From: Armatimonadota bacterium
Lineage (GTDB): Bacteria; Armatimonadota; UBA10988
Reading direction: 5' to 3'
NCBI GenBank assembly: GCA_016183835.1
Contig: JACPDV010000031.1
Location: forward strand, 1-13,075
DNA: 13,075 nt
This document shows, piece after piece, positions 1-6,873 of the stretch. Each line of letters starts with the position of its first letter. Within the stretch, counting starts at the first letter, position 1. The notes beneath the pieces were generated by a model. The model had not been told where the DNA came from, searched no databases, and was given only the letters and a program-made list of their open reading frames with translations. Made by a program: the position numbers and the translations under genes.

Positions 1-659
1 ACCATCCCCTCGGCGTCGAGCGCGCCCTGGAGCAGCATGGCGATGTGCTCGATCTTGCGCCGCTTGTCGGGGTCGGCCCAGGCGGCGTGGTTGGCCACCA
101 GCTTGGTGTTGGTTTCCAGCAGCGTGTGGATGATCTTCAGCCCGTGGGCGCGGATGGTGGAGCCGGTCTCGGTCACCTCGACGATGGCGTCCACCAGCCC
201 CTCGGCCACCTTCGCCTCGGTGGCGCCCCACGAGAACTCGACGTCCACGCTCAACCCGCGCTCGGCGAAATAGCGCTTCGTGAACGACACCAGCTCGGTG
301 CTGATGCGCGCGCCGTCGAGGTCTTCGAGCCGCTGGTAGGCCGAGTCGCCGCGCACTGCGAGCACCCACTTGGCCTTGCGCGCCGAGACCTTCGAGTAGA
401 TCAGGTCGGCCACCTCGTGCACGTCGGACTCGGTCTCGATGATCCAGTCGAGCCCGGTGAGGCCGCAGTCGAGCGTGCCCTGGGCGACATAGCGGGCCAT
501 CTCCTGGGCGCGGATCAGGCTGCACTCGATGTCGTCGTCGTCGATGTTGGGGAAGTAGTTGCGCGAGCTGGAGCGGATGCTCCAGCCGGCGCGGCGGAAC
601 AGGTCGATGGTGGCTTCCTCGAGGCTGCCTTTGGGGATGCCGAGCTTGATCAGGCTCAT
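1..659 (-). CDS. hisG: ATP phosphoribosyltransferase HisG, C-terminus cut by the window edge
   Basis: HisG catalyses the first committed step of histidine biosynthesis, joining ATP and PRPP to give phosphoribosyl-ATP in the cytoplasm. Translation from the ATG at 659 gives 219 complete codons before the window ends. It opens MSLIKLGIPKGSLEEAT, the family's N-terminal strand and loop, and carries the PRPP-binding signature at about residues 153-174 (EGLVDAIVEVTETGSTIRAH). The frame is still open at base 1 after LLQGALDAEG, where long-form HisG proteins pass into their regulatory ACT-like domain, so a feedback-regulated long form is likely but not shown. The start overlaps the hisI stop as ATGA, implying translational coupling. 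No truncation or frameshift is visible in the part present. Confidence 0.95.
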   Translation of the reverse strand, partial: MSLIKLGIPKGSLEEATIDLFRRAGWSIRSSSRNYFPNIDDDDIECSLIRAQEMARYVAQGTLDCGLTGLDWIIETESDVHEVADLIYSKVSARKAKWVLAVRGDSAYQRLEDLDGARISTELVSFTKRYFAERGLSVDVEFSWGATEAKVAEGLVDAIVEVTETGSTIRAHGLKIIHTLLETNTKLVANHAAWADPDKRRKIEHIAMLLQGALDAEGM

Positions 660-1042
660 GATCCGTACACCTTGGCGGGGTCGAAGAGCGGCTCGCCGTC
701 GACGACGAAGCCGTCGTCGGCGAGAACGCGGTAGAAACAGCTCCGATGGCCGGTATGGCAGGCGGCCCCGCCGTGTTGGGTGACCTTGAGGAGCACGGCG
801 TCGCGGTCGCAGTCGAGGCGGATCTCGTGAACTTCCTGGGTATTGCCGGACGACTGCCCCTTGATCCAGAGCTCGTTGCGCGAGCGGGACCAGTAGGTGG
901 CGACGCGGGTCTCGAGCGTGCGCTGCCAGGCCTCTTCGTTCATGAAGGCGACCATCAGGATGGTGCCGTCGGCAGCGTCCTGGGTGATGCACGTCACAAG
1001 CCCGCCGCCCTTGGCGAAATCGGGGGTCAACGACTCGGCCAT
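656..1042 (-). CDS. hisI: Phosphoribosyl-AMP cyclohydrolase HisI
   Basis: HisI opens the adenine ring of phosphoribosyl-AMP (third step of histidine synthesis), a Zn- and Mg-dependent cytoplasmic reaction. The 128-residue product is a stand-alone cyclohydrolase, without the HisE pyrophosphohydrolase domain found in fused forms. The metal-site pattern is complete: D77-C78-D79 with D81, then C95 and C102 in the segment AACHTGHRSCFYR. YWSRSR near residue 50 is also typical. The frame stays open upstream to 1177, but the ATG at 1042 is chosen because a strong GAGGAGG site lies 8 nt before it and family homology starts there. Its TGA overlaps the hisG ATG, so hisI-hisG form a coupled pair; pairing the first and third steps without the rest of the pathway suggests dispersed his genes. 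Confidence 0.96.
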   Translation of the reverse strand: MAESLTPDFAKGGGLVTCITQDAADGTILMVAFMNEEAWQRTLETRVATYWSRSRNELWIKGQSSGNTQEVHEIRLDCDRDAVLLKVTQHGGAACHTGHRSCFYRVLADDGFVVDGEPLFDPAKVYGS

Positions 1043-1050
1043 GGGGAGAT

Positions 1051-1057
1051 CCTCCTC
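1051..1057 (-). promoter_or_regulatory. Ribosome binding site deciding the hisI start
   Basis: The minus strand reads GAGGAGG here, 8 nt before the ATG at 1042. It separates the true 128-residue HisI from a 173-residue reading whose extra N-terminus looks like low-complexity noncoding translation. Confidence 0.8.
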
Positions 1058-1094
1058 GGTGGAGGGTTCATCGTACGACTGGGTCCGATTAGTG

Positions 1095-1475
1095 TCAACG
1101 AGAGGTGAAGGGGTTGACCACCGGGATGCCGGCGTAGAGCTGGCCGGGGTTGAGGTCTTCCGAGTAGACCAGATCACACTCCGCGAACTCGGCGGCGGCG
1201 AGGATACAGGCGTCCCAGAAGCTAATGCGGTAGATCCCGCTGAGCTCTACACCGCGGAGGATGATTGCCGGTGTCAGAACGACGATGGTGAGGCGCTCCA
1301 ATGCTGCCACGTGGCGGAGTACCTCGTCGACCGGCTGCCTCAGCTTGGTGAGGGCCGCGCTCGAGAACTCGCAAAGGACATGCGTCGAGACGACACCACC
1401 GCCTGTGTGCACCAGCTCCGCGCGTGGGTCGTTGGCGTACACGATCACGTTCGTGTCGACGAACGGCTTGCTCAC
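1095..1475 (-). CDS. vapC: PIN-domain ribonuclease toxin, VapC type
   Basis: VapC toxins are Mg-dependent endoribonucleases that cut tRNA or rRNA when released from their antitoxin. The product (126 residues from a GTG start) has the acidic PIN tetrad: D7 in FVDTNVIVYA, E36 in HVLCEF, D88 in SFWDACILAAA and D107 in YSEDLNPG. The GTG at 1475 overlaps the upstream antitoxin stop as GTGA, which fixes both the start and the pairing. The protein seems about a dozen residues short between D7 and E36: in relatives this span carries a longer first helix before the VxST strand, while here YANDPRAELVHTGGGVVST runs straight through. It may be a natural short variant or a toxin weakened by an in-frame deletion. 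It ends 52 bp before hisI on the same strand. The family call is firm; activity is not. Confidence 0.88.
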   Translation of the reverse strand: MSKPFVDTNVIVYANDPRAELVHTGGGVVSTHVLCEFSSAALTKLRQPVDEVLRHVAALERLTIVVLTPAIILRGVELSGIYRISFWDACILAAAEFAECDLVYSEDLNPGQLYAGIPVVNPFTSR

Positions 1476-1801
1476 GTCGGCCCACCGGCGCCCCGCTCGT
1501 GGCATTCCTCGCGGTTCCACCGCCAATCGGGATCTGGATTGCCGGGATGCTCGCGCCAGATGCGCCGAAGCTCGGCGACGGCCGCCTCGCGGGCTACCTG
1601 GCCGGCGTCCTCCGGCACAGAAGCGGTCGCGCGCGCCAGCCGAACGAACTCCTCGGCCGCCGCCTCGCGCTCCTCCTGAGTCCACACGCGCAGACCCGAG
1701 AGGAACTCGACGACCAGCTCATCCAGGGTCGTGCCGTGCTCCCGGGCGTATTCGCGCGCTCGCTCGATCAGGGCCTCGTCGGCCGTCAGTGTCAGCTCCA
1801 T
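1472..1801 (-). CDS. Antitoxin of the VapBC pair, ribbon-helix-helix-like (DUF6364-like)
   Basis: This 109-residue protein precedes vapC with a 4-bp overlap, the standard antitoxin-first order. Residues 1-35 (MELTLTADEALIERAREYAR, then a second helix and ELVVEFL) fit a short beta strand followed by two helices, as in ribbon-helix-helix DNA-binding antitoxins. The C-terminal part is helical and charged and ends in DWRWNREECHER, resembling the W-x-[FW]-N-R-E-E tail of DUF6364-type antitoxins that wraps the toxin. The ATG at 1801 is chosen over one 33 nt upstream because GGAGGA lies 5 nt before it. Such antitoxins usually repress their own operon together with the toxin. It begins 54 bp after the glycoside hydrolase stop. 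The exact antitoxin family is from memory of motifs. Confidence 0.8.
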   Translation of the reverse strand: MELTLTADEALIERAREYAREHGTTLDELVVEFLSGLRVWTQEEREAAAEEFVRLARATASVPEDAGQVAREAAVAELRRIWREHPGNPDPDWRWNREECHERGAGGPT

Positions 1802-1855
1802 GGCCGTCCTCCATGCAGGAACACATGCTCCCATTCTACCACGCCGTGACGGCCC

Positions 1856-4800
1856 TCATCGCGCCAGCGCCGCCACCTCCTCCGCCGTCAGCGCGCGCGG
1901 CCAGATGCCCACTTCGTCTATCACCCCCTTCGTCCCGACGCCCAGCCGCACCGGGTCCGTGGTGAGGACCAACGCCCCGAACGGCACACCCTGCTCGCTC
2001 GCCAACTCGCCGTCCACGAAGATCCGCACCTTCGCGTCGAACATCGAGTAGCTCGCCGCCAGATGGTGCCACCGGCCGTCGTTGAGCGGCTTGCTGGTGC
2101 CCACGTCGTTGTGCAGATAGGTGCCGCGCTCGTAGCTCGCCGACCAGCATGCCGCCAGCGTGTCGCGCGCCAGGTAGATGCCGTAGTTGCGCCGGACGTT
2201 CTCCTGGAAGTACTTCGTCACCGGGAACTGCCAGGTTCCGGTCTCCCCGGTGAGCTTGAGCCAGAACGCGATGGTTACCTCGTCGCGGAGGTTCAGCGTC
2301 GGCGCATCGCGGATGACCGCGATGTGCGTGCCGTCGAACGCCAGCGCCTTGCCTTGCCGCCCGTCCACCCACTGCGGCGTGTCCACTGTGCCGTCGGATC
2401 CGTTGCCGGAGCCGTCGGCGATCCGCGTACCCTGCCCCTCGTCCAGGTGCCACAGCCCCACCGGGCCGGCATCGGGCTGCGCCGCGTGGACCGCCAGCCG
2501 CAGCTCCTGCCGGAACGTTCGGCCGCTGTGCGTCGCCTCTACGGTCACCGGGAAGAACCCCGGCGCGGCGTCGGCGGGCACCTTCACGCGCGCCTCGGCC
2601 ATGCGAAGGCCGGTCACTGCGCGTTTCGGGTCGAATTTCGAGCCGGCGCGCCACGCGGGCGGCGCGGCAAGGGTCAGCGGCGCGGCCGGCGTCACCGTCA
2701 GCTCCGGCGCCGGGCCACGGTGTGCGGCCAGGCCGAGCGTGAGGGTGAGCGCCACCTCCGCGCCGGGCGCCGCCGGGCCGGCCGCCACGTGGAGCGGGAG
2801 GTCGAGCAGCCGCGCGCCGGGATCGAGCCCCCGCACCCAGGTCATCGACTCCGACAGGTCGACGAACACCACGCCGTCGCGCGCGGTCACCCGCGTCTCG
2901 TTGCCCAGCAGATCCACGACCGTCACAGCCTTCTTGCCGGTGCCGAGGGCGACGGCGCCGGAGCCATCTTCGCGCCACAGCGCCGCCAGCCGGTCGCGGG
3001 TGGTCCGGAAGGTGCGGCCCCAGCATTCGCCCGGCACCGACCAGTCGCCCTCCGGCCGTGCGCCGGCGAGCAGCTCCGCCACCGTGCGGTGGGAGAACCA
3101 GGCGGGCTTCGGCGTCAGGTCGGCGTAGCAGATGCCGTAGTTGTGCTCGGTGTAGAAGCGGTCCGGCCCGTTGTCGTGGAGCCTGAACCAGATCAGCTTG
3201 TCGACCTTGCCGCTGGCCAGCGAGAGGACCCAGGCGCGGGCGCGCAGCCTGGCCTGGCGCGCCTCGGTGGAACCGCCCGGGATCTGGGTGGTCCAGCAGT
3301 CCTCGGTGTACCAGATCGGCCGTTCGCCGCCGTTGGCCCGGGCGAGCGCCGCGCTGTGCTCGAGCTGGCGCACGAGGCCACTGCCCTCGGGCGTGGACTG
3401 GCGGTAAGGGTGGATGCTGAGCGCATCGCAATAGCGTGCGCCGCCGAGGCGCAGCAGGTCGTCGAGGAAGCCCATCGAGTCGTCGAACGGTCCGGCCAGG
3501 CCGGGCGCGAGGACGGTGCATCGCGAGTTGCCGCGTTTGGCTGCGGCGTAGGCCACCTTCTGCACCTCGAAGTACGCGGCGGCGTCCGGCTTGGGCTCCC
3601 AGAGGACGCTGATGTTGGGCTCGTGCCAGATCTCCCAGTGGTCCACCAGGCCGCGGTAGTGGCGGACGGTGTTCTCGACGTACGCGGCCCAGGCATCGAG
3701 CTTGGGCGCGTGGACCCACGGCCGCGCGGCGCCCGGCGGGGCAGTGGAGGCCCAGGCGGGCGGAAAGCCGAGGATACCCAGCGTGCGGATGCCGTGCTCC
3801 AGGCCGACCCGCGCCAGCCGCGCCGCGGGCTCGGCGGCGGCGAGGTCGAGGCCGTGGCCCGAGCGGTCCCGGAAGTCGCCCGCCGGGTCGTCGAAGGTCC
3901 AGCCCGCGACCAGCCCCTCGCTCGACGGCTCGCCCTTGCCGGCCAGCGCCTGGACCTGCTCGACGGCGAGGGCGCGGTCGTAGAGCTGCAACTCGTCCAG
4001 GTCGCCGGGGAACGAGCTGCCGACCAGGAGCGGCCCGCTGTTGGCCCGCAGCGCGCCGCCGTCGAGGGGGTGCGCCTTGGCCAGTGCGCCGTCCACATAG
4101 AGCGCCACCCGCTGCTCGTCGGGCGAGTAGGTGGCGGCGTAGTGGTGCCACTTGCCGTCCCACGCCGAGACACCGCTGGAGAGGTCGGTGTGGCCCACCT
4201 CGGGGTGCTTGGCGTAGCCGGCGCTGAAGTGGAACACGCCGTTCTCGCGGTTGAAGAAGACCCCGTAGGCGCGGTCGTTCTCGGCCGCGCCGAGCTTGGC
4301 GGCGGGCCACTGCCAGGTGCCGTTGGCGCCGTCGACGCGAGCCCAGAAGGCAACCGTCAGGCCGCCGGGGCAATCCAGTTCGGGCCGGTGCGGCACCTCG
4401 AGGGCGCCGCCGAGGAGCGACACGGCGCGGCCGACCGGCCCGTCCACACGCGGCGGGCCGTCCCAGCAGAACACCCCGGGTGCGGGGTTGATCCCGCCCC
4501 AGTCGAAGCCCATGCGCGCCCACTGGAAGCCGGTGTCGCGGTTGAGCCGGAGCGCCGTGGGCAGCTCCTCGGCGCTGAAGCCGTCCAGATTGGCGCAGCA
4601 GCCGAGCCGCGCGTTCGGGCCGCCGGTGCGTTCGGGGAGCGGGCTGGTGAGGGCGAAGTGCGCCGGCCACTGGCGGGATCTCCCGCCGGTCGTGAGGAGA
4701 ACGGTCACGTCGTAGGTGCCGAGCCGGTCGGTGGGATACCTGAGCACGGTGTTGTAGGTGCCACGGGGCGGGAGCACCACCGGCCCGGCGGGCAGCTCGG

Positions 4801-5533
4801 CCGCAGCGCCGAAGTAGTCGACGATGCGTGCGCTGAGGCGGCCGGTGACGGGCTCGTCGCCGGGGTTGGCGAGTCGGACGTGGAGGGTGGGCGTCTCACC
4901 CCGGTCGAACAGGTTGGCCGGCCGGCCGGTGTCCACGACGGCCGTGACCAGGTCCGCCGGGAGCACTTCTCCCACGGCGCGCAGGTCGGCCAGCCACACC
5001 GCGCCGCTCGGCTGGTCCGGCCGAGCGCGGGCGACCGCCACCTGGCGCAGGTCCACAGGATGGAGCGGCGGGCGCCGCTCCTCTCCGGTGCGGAGGAGCG
5101 CGGTCCAGCCCTCGCCGTCGCCCACCGGCACGGTCACCTGCTTCCAGCCGGTCCAGTCGATGCCGCCCACGTCGCGGCCGAACCAGCGCCCGGTGGCGTC
5201 TTCGAGCGAGAGTCGCAGCCGGCAGCCCGAGTTGTCGCCGAAGAGCTGGAACGAGAGCTGATCGCAGGTACCGGCGATGGGCGGGCCGGTGTGGTACCAG
5301 GAGAGGTAGGAGCGCTGCCGCTCGTCGAAGTCGTAGGTCAGCTTGAACGTGGGCCGGCCGGCGTAGGTCTGCTCGCCCGAGACCGCCACGGCGCTGCGGC
5401 CGAGGACGTAGTTGATCCGCTCGCCGCCGAGGATCCAGCCGGTGCCGGCCGAGAGCGGGTCGACCACGCGCTCAGCAGGCGCGGCCTGGAGCAGCGCGGC
5501 GAACGCCAACACGGCGAGCGGGCGACACGGCAT
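1856..5533 (-). CDS. Secreted GH-A-clan glycoside hydrolase-like protein with a nested LamG and a C-terminal LamG domain
   Basis: The 1225-residue product begins with a signal peptide (MPCRPLAVLAFAALLQAAPA, cleavage near residue 20). Residues about 25-190 look like a carbohydrate-binding beta-sandwich and about 195-300 like an Ig-type sandwich. A clan GH-A (beta/alpha)8 barrel, nearest to GH39-like enzymes, runs from about 308 to 830. Its acid/base is the Glu of WEIWHEPN (E638) and its probable nucleophile the Glu of PIWYTEDCW (E744); SIHPY lies between them. The barrel is interrupted after GVFCWD (about 358) by a LamG module of about 210 residues and resumes at LARVGLEHGIRTLGILGFPP. An Ig-like region (about 900-1015) and a second, related LamG (about 1023-1225, WHFDEG-type start, WHHLAASYS core) close the protein. 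The ATG at 5533 is chosen for the signal peptide and GGAG 6 nt upstream. Substrate unknown; both catalytic acids are present. Confidence 0.85.
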   Translation of the reverse strand: MPCRPLAVLAFAALLQAAPAERVVDPLSAGTGWILGGERINYVLGRSAVAVSGEQTYAGRPTFKLTYDFDERQRSYLSWYHTGPPIAGTCDQLSFQLFGDNSGCRLRLSLEDATGRWFGRDVGGIDWTGWKQVTVPVGDGEGWTALLRTGEERRPPLHPVDLRQVAVARARPDQPSGAVWLADLRAVGEVLPADLVTAVVDTGRPANLFDRGETPTLHVRLANPGDEPVTGRLSARIVDYFGAAAELPAGPVVLPPRGTYNTVLRYPTDRLGTYDVTVLLTTGGRSRQWPAHFALTSPLPERTGGPNARLGCCANLDGFSAEELPTALRLNRDTGFQWARMGFDWGGINPAPGVFCWDGPPRVDGPVGRAVSLLGGALEVPHRPELDCPGGLTVAFWARVDGANGTWQWPAAKLGAAENDRAYGVFFNRENGVFHFSAGYAKHPEVGHTDLSSGVSAWDGKWHHYAATYSPDEQRVALYVDGALAKAHPLDGGALRANSGPLLVGSSFPGDLDELQLYDRALAVEQVQALAGKGEPSSEGLVAGWTFDDPAGDFRDRSGHGLDLAAAEPAARLARVGLEHGIRTLGILGFPPAWASTAPPGAARPWVHAPKLDAWAAYVENTVRHYRGLVDHWEIWHEPNISVLWEPKPDAAAYFEVQKVAYAAAKRGNSRCTVLAPGLAGPFDDSMGFLDDLLRLGGARYCDALSIHPYRQSTPEGSGLVRQLEHSAALARANGGERPIWYTEDCWTTQIPGGSTEARQARLRARAWVLSLASGKVDKLIWFRLHDNGPDRFYTEHNYGICYADLTPKPAWFSHRTVAELLAGARPEGDWSVPGECWGRTFRTTRDRLAALWREDGSGAVALGTGKKAVTVVDLLGNETRVTARDGVVFVDLSESMTWVRGLDPGARLLDLPLHVAAGPAAPGAEVALTLTLGLAAHRGPAPELTVTPAAPLTLAAPPAWRAGSKFDPKRAVTGLRMAEARVKVPADAAPGFFPVTVEATHSGRTFRQELRLAVHAAQPDAGPVGLWHLDEGQGTRIADGSGNGSDGTVDTPQWVDGRQGKALAFDGTHIAVIRDAPTLNLRDEVTIAFWLKLTGETGTWQFPVTKYFQENVRRNYGIYLARDTLAACWSASYERGTYLHNDVGTSKPLNDGRWHHLAASYSMFDAKVRIFVDGELASEQGVPFGALVLTTDPVRLGVGTKGVIDEVGIWPRALTAEEVAALAR

Positions 5534-5579
5534 GGCGGGCTCCGGTGCGCCGGGTGGTTTCGCGGCGGCCGGGCGGGAT

Positions 5580-5632
5580 CCCTTGCGCGAACCGCGCGCG
5601 CGGAACTTGCGTCGCAACCGGCAAGTTGCAAG
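5580..5632. promoter_or_regulatory. Cluster of TTGC/GCAA motifs in a divergent promoter region
   Basis: The 144 bp between the glycoside hydrolase start (5533) and the acetyltransferase start (5678) must hold both divergent promoters. Within it are TTGCG-T-CGCAA (5607-5617), AACTTGC...GCAAGTT (5604-5610 with 5621-5627) and TTGCAA (5626-5631), with a further CTTGCG at 5582. The repeated half-site in both orientations suggests an operator serving both transcripts. No convincing -10 box was found, and the binding protein is unknown. Confidence 0.3.
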
Positions 5633-5677
5633 AAAGGGAGCGGGGAGCACGGCGGCTCGCCCGCGGTCGGGTGCGAG

Positions 5678-6859
5678 ATGAGGCCGGAGCTACTGCCGGA
5701 CGAGGGCGGCGCCATACCGCTGCCGGCCGAGGCGAGGGCAACGCCGGACGAGTCCGCGGGGGCTCCCCCGGCGCCTGGAGCGCGGCTGGCGTCGCTCGAC
5801 GCCTTCCGCGGGCTGACCATCCTCTGCATGCTGCTGGTCAACAACCTCGTCCTGAACGAGCGCACGCCGCCGCTCCTGACGCACGCCGACTGGAACGAGG
5901 GCGTCCATCTCGCCGATCTGGTGACGCCCTGGTTCCTCTTCATCGTCGGCGTGGCGATCCCGTTTTCCGTGGCCTCGGCGCGCCGGCGGGGTGTGTCGCC
6001 GGTGCGCTACGACGTGCGGATCCTGACCCGGGCCGCCATGCTCTTCGTCCTCGGCTGCCTGCTCGACTCCGCCGAGGCCAAGCAGCCGGTGTTCGGCCTG
6101 GGCGTGCTGCAGCTCATCGGACTGTCCTACTTGGGTGCGGCGATGCTGGCCGAGCTGCCGGCGTTCCGCAGGGGAGTCCTGTCGGCGGCGATGCTCGTGG
6201 GCTACTGGCTGGCGCTGCGCTACCTGCCCATCCCCGGCCGCGGCGCGGGCATCATCACCGGCGAGCACAACATCGCCCAGCACATCAACGACGCCTACCT
6301 CAGCGCCGTCCACCTCAACGGTCTGCTCAGCGTGGTGCCGGCCACGGCGCTGGTCTTGATGGGCACGCTGGCGGGCGATCTGTTGCTGGAGCACCCGCGC
6401 GAGCATGCCTACCAGCCGGTGGCCTACCTGGCGCTGGGCGGGGTGGGGCTGCCGGGTCTGGGCGCGCTGTGGAGCCACGTGCTGCCCTTCAGCAAGGCCT
6501 ACTGGACGTCGTCCTACGTGGCCTGCACCGCCGGCTGGGCGGCGCTCGTGCTGGCGCTGTTCTACCTGCTGATCGACATCCAGGGCGCCCGCAAGTGGGC
6601 CTTCCCGTTGGTGGTCTTCGGCAGCAACGCCATCGCCGCCTACGTGGCGCCGATCCTCGCCAAGGACTACTTCCTGCGCGAATGGTCGTGGCGCATGCCC
6701 GACGGCTCGCACCTGGCCCTCGGCATGGCGCTGCAGCACACCTGCTTCACCTTCGCCGGACGCTGGTGGGGCGGCTGGCTCTACACCGGGCTTTACATCT
6801 CCGTGTGGTGGCTGATACTCTGGATGCTCTACCGCAGGCACATCTTCCTGCGGGTCTAG
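5678..6859 (+). CDS. Membrane N-acetyltransferase of the HGSNAT/NagX type (DUF5009, COG4299)
   Basis: Proteins of this family carry acetyl groups from cytosolic acetyl-CoA across the membrane onto amino sugars such as terminal glucosamine. The 393-residue product has a hydrophilic N-terminal 35 residues, then the signature ARLASLDAFRGLTILCMLLV at the first membrane segment. Next comes LLTHADWNEGVHLADLVTPW, whose His69 aligns with the proposed acetyl-accepting histidine of human HGSNAT (RHASWNG). Several more hydrophobic helices follow (PWFLFIVGVAIPFS, LTRAAMLFVLG, LSAAMLVGYWLAL, the DLLLEH region, AALVLALFYLLID, WAFPLVVFGSNAIAAYVAPI and GLYISVWWLILWMLYRR at the C-terminus). The ATG at 5678 is the only sensible start before helix 1, although its Shine-Dalgarno is weak. 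A lipoprotein deacetylase gene follows 14 nt downstream, so the two are very probably co-transcribed. Family firm; donor chemistry and acceptor inferred. Confidence 0.88.
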   Translation: MRPELLPDEGGAIPLPAEARATPDESAGAPPAPGARLASLDAFRGLTILCMLLVNNLVLNERTPPLLTHADWNEGVHLADLVTPWFLFIVGVAIPFSVASARRRGVSPVRYDVRILTRAAMLFVLGCLLDSAEAKQPVFGLGVLQLIGLSYLGAAMLAELPAFRRGVLSAAMLVGYWLALRYLPIPGRGAGIITGEHNIAQHINDAYLSAVHLNGLLSVVPATALVLMGTLAGDLLLEHPREHAYQPVAYLALGGVGLPGLGALWSHVLPFSKAYWTSSYVACTAGWAALVLALFYLLIDIQGARKWAFPLVVFGSNAIAAYVAPILAKDYFLREWSWRMPDGSHLALGMALQHTCFTFAGRWWGGWLYTGLYISVWWLILWMLYRRHIFLRV

Positions 6860-6863
6860 CGGT

Positions 6864-6868
6864 GGAGG
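6864..6868 (+). promoter_or_regulatory. Ribosome binding site deciding the deacetylase start
   Basis: GGAGG lies 5 nt before the GTG at 6874. Two other in-frame GTG codons (6862 and 6868) sit before or inside this site, so 6874 is the best start. It yields a compact lipoprotein signal of charged MFRKRSR then a hydrophobic stretch. Confidence 0.7.
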
Positions 6869-6873
6869 TGGGT

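Noticed and set aside
45..734. A plus-strand open frame across the left edge
   Set aside because: It is antisense to hisG and hisI, both of which have strong family motifs; its H/V/G/L-rich translation is a mirror of codon bias.
2063..5677. A very long open plus-strand frame upstream of, and in frame with, the acetyltransferase
   Set aside because: It lies antisense to the glycoside hydrolase, and its translation is low-complexity R/G/A/V-rich with no domain. Long antisense frames are expected in such GC-rich DNA; real homology starts only after the ATG at 5678.
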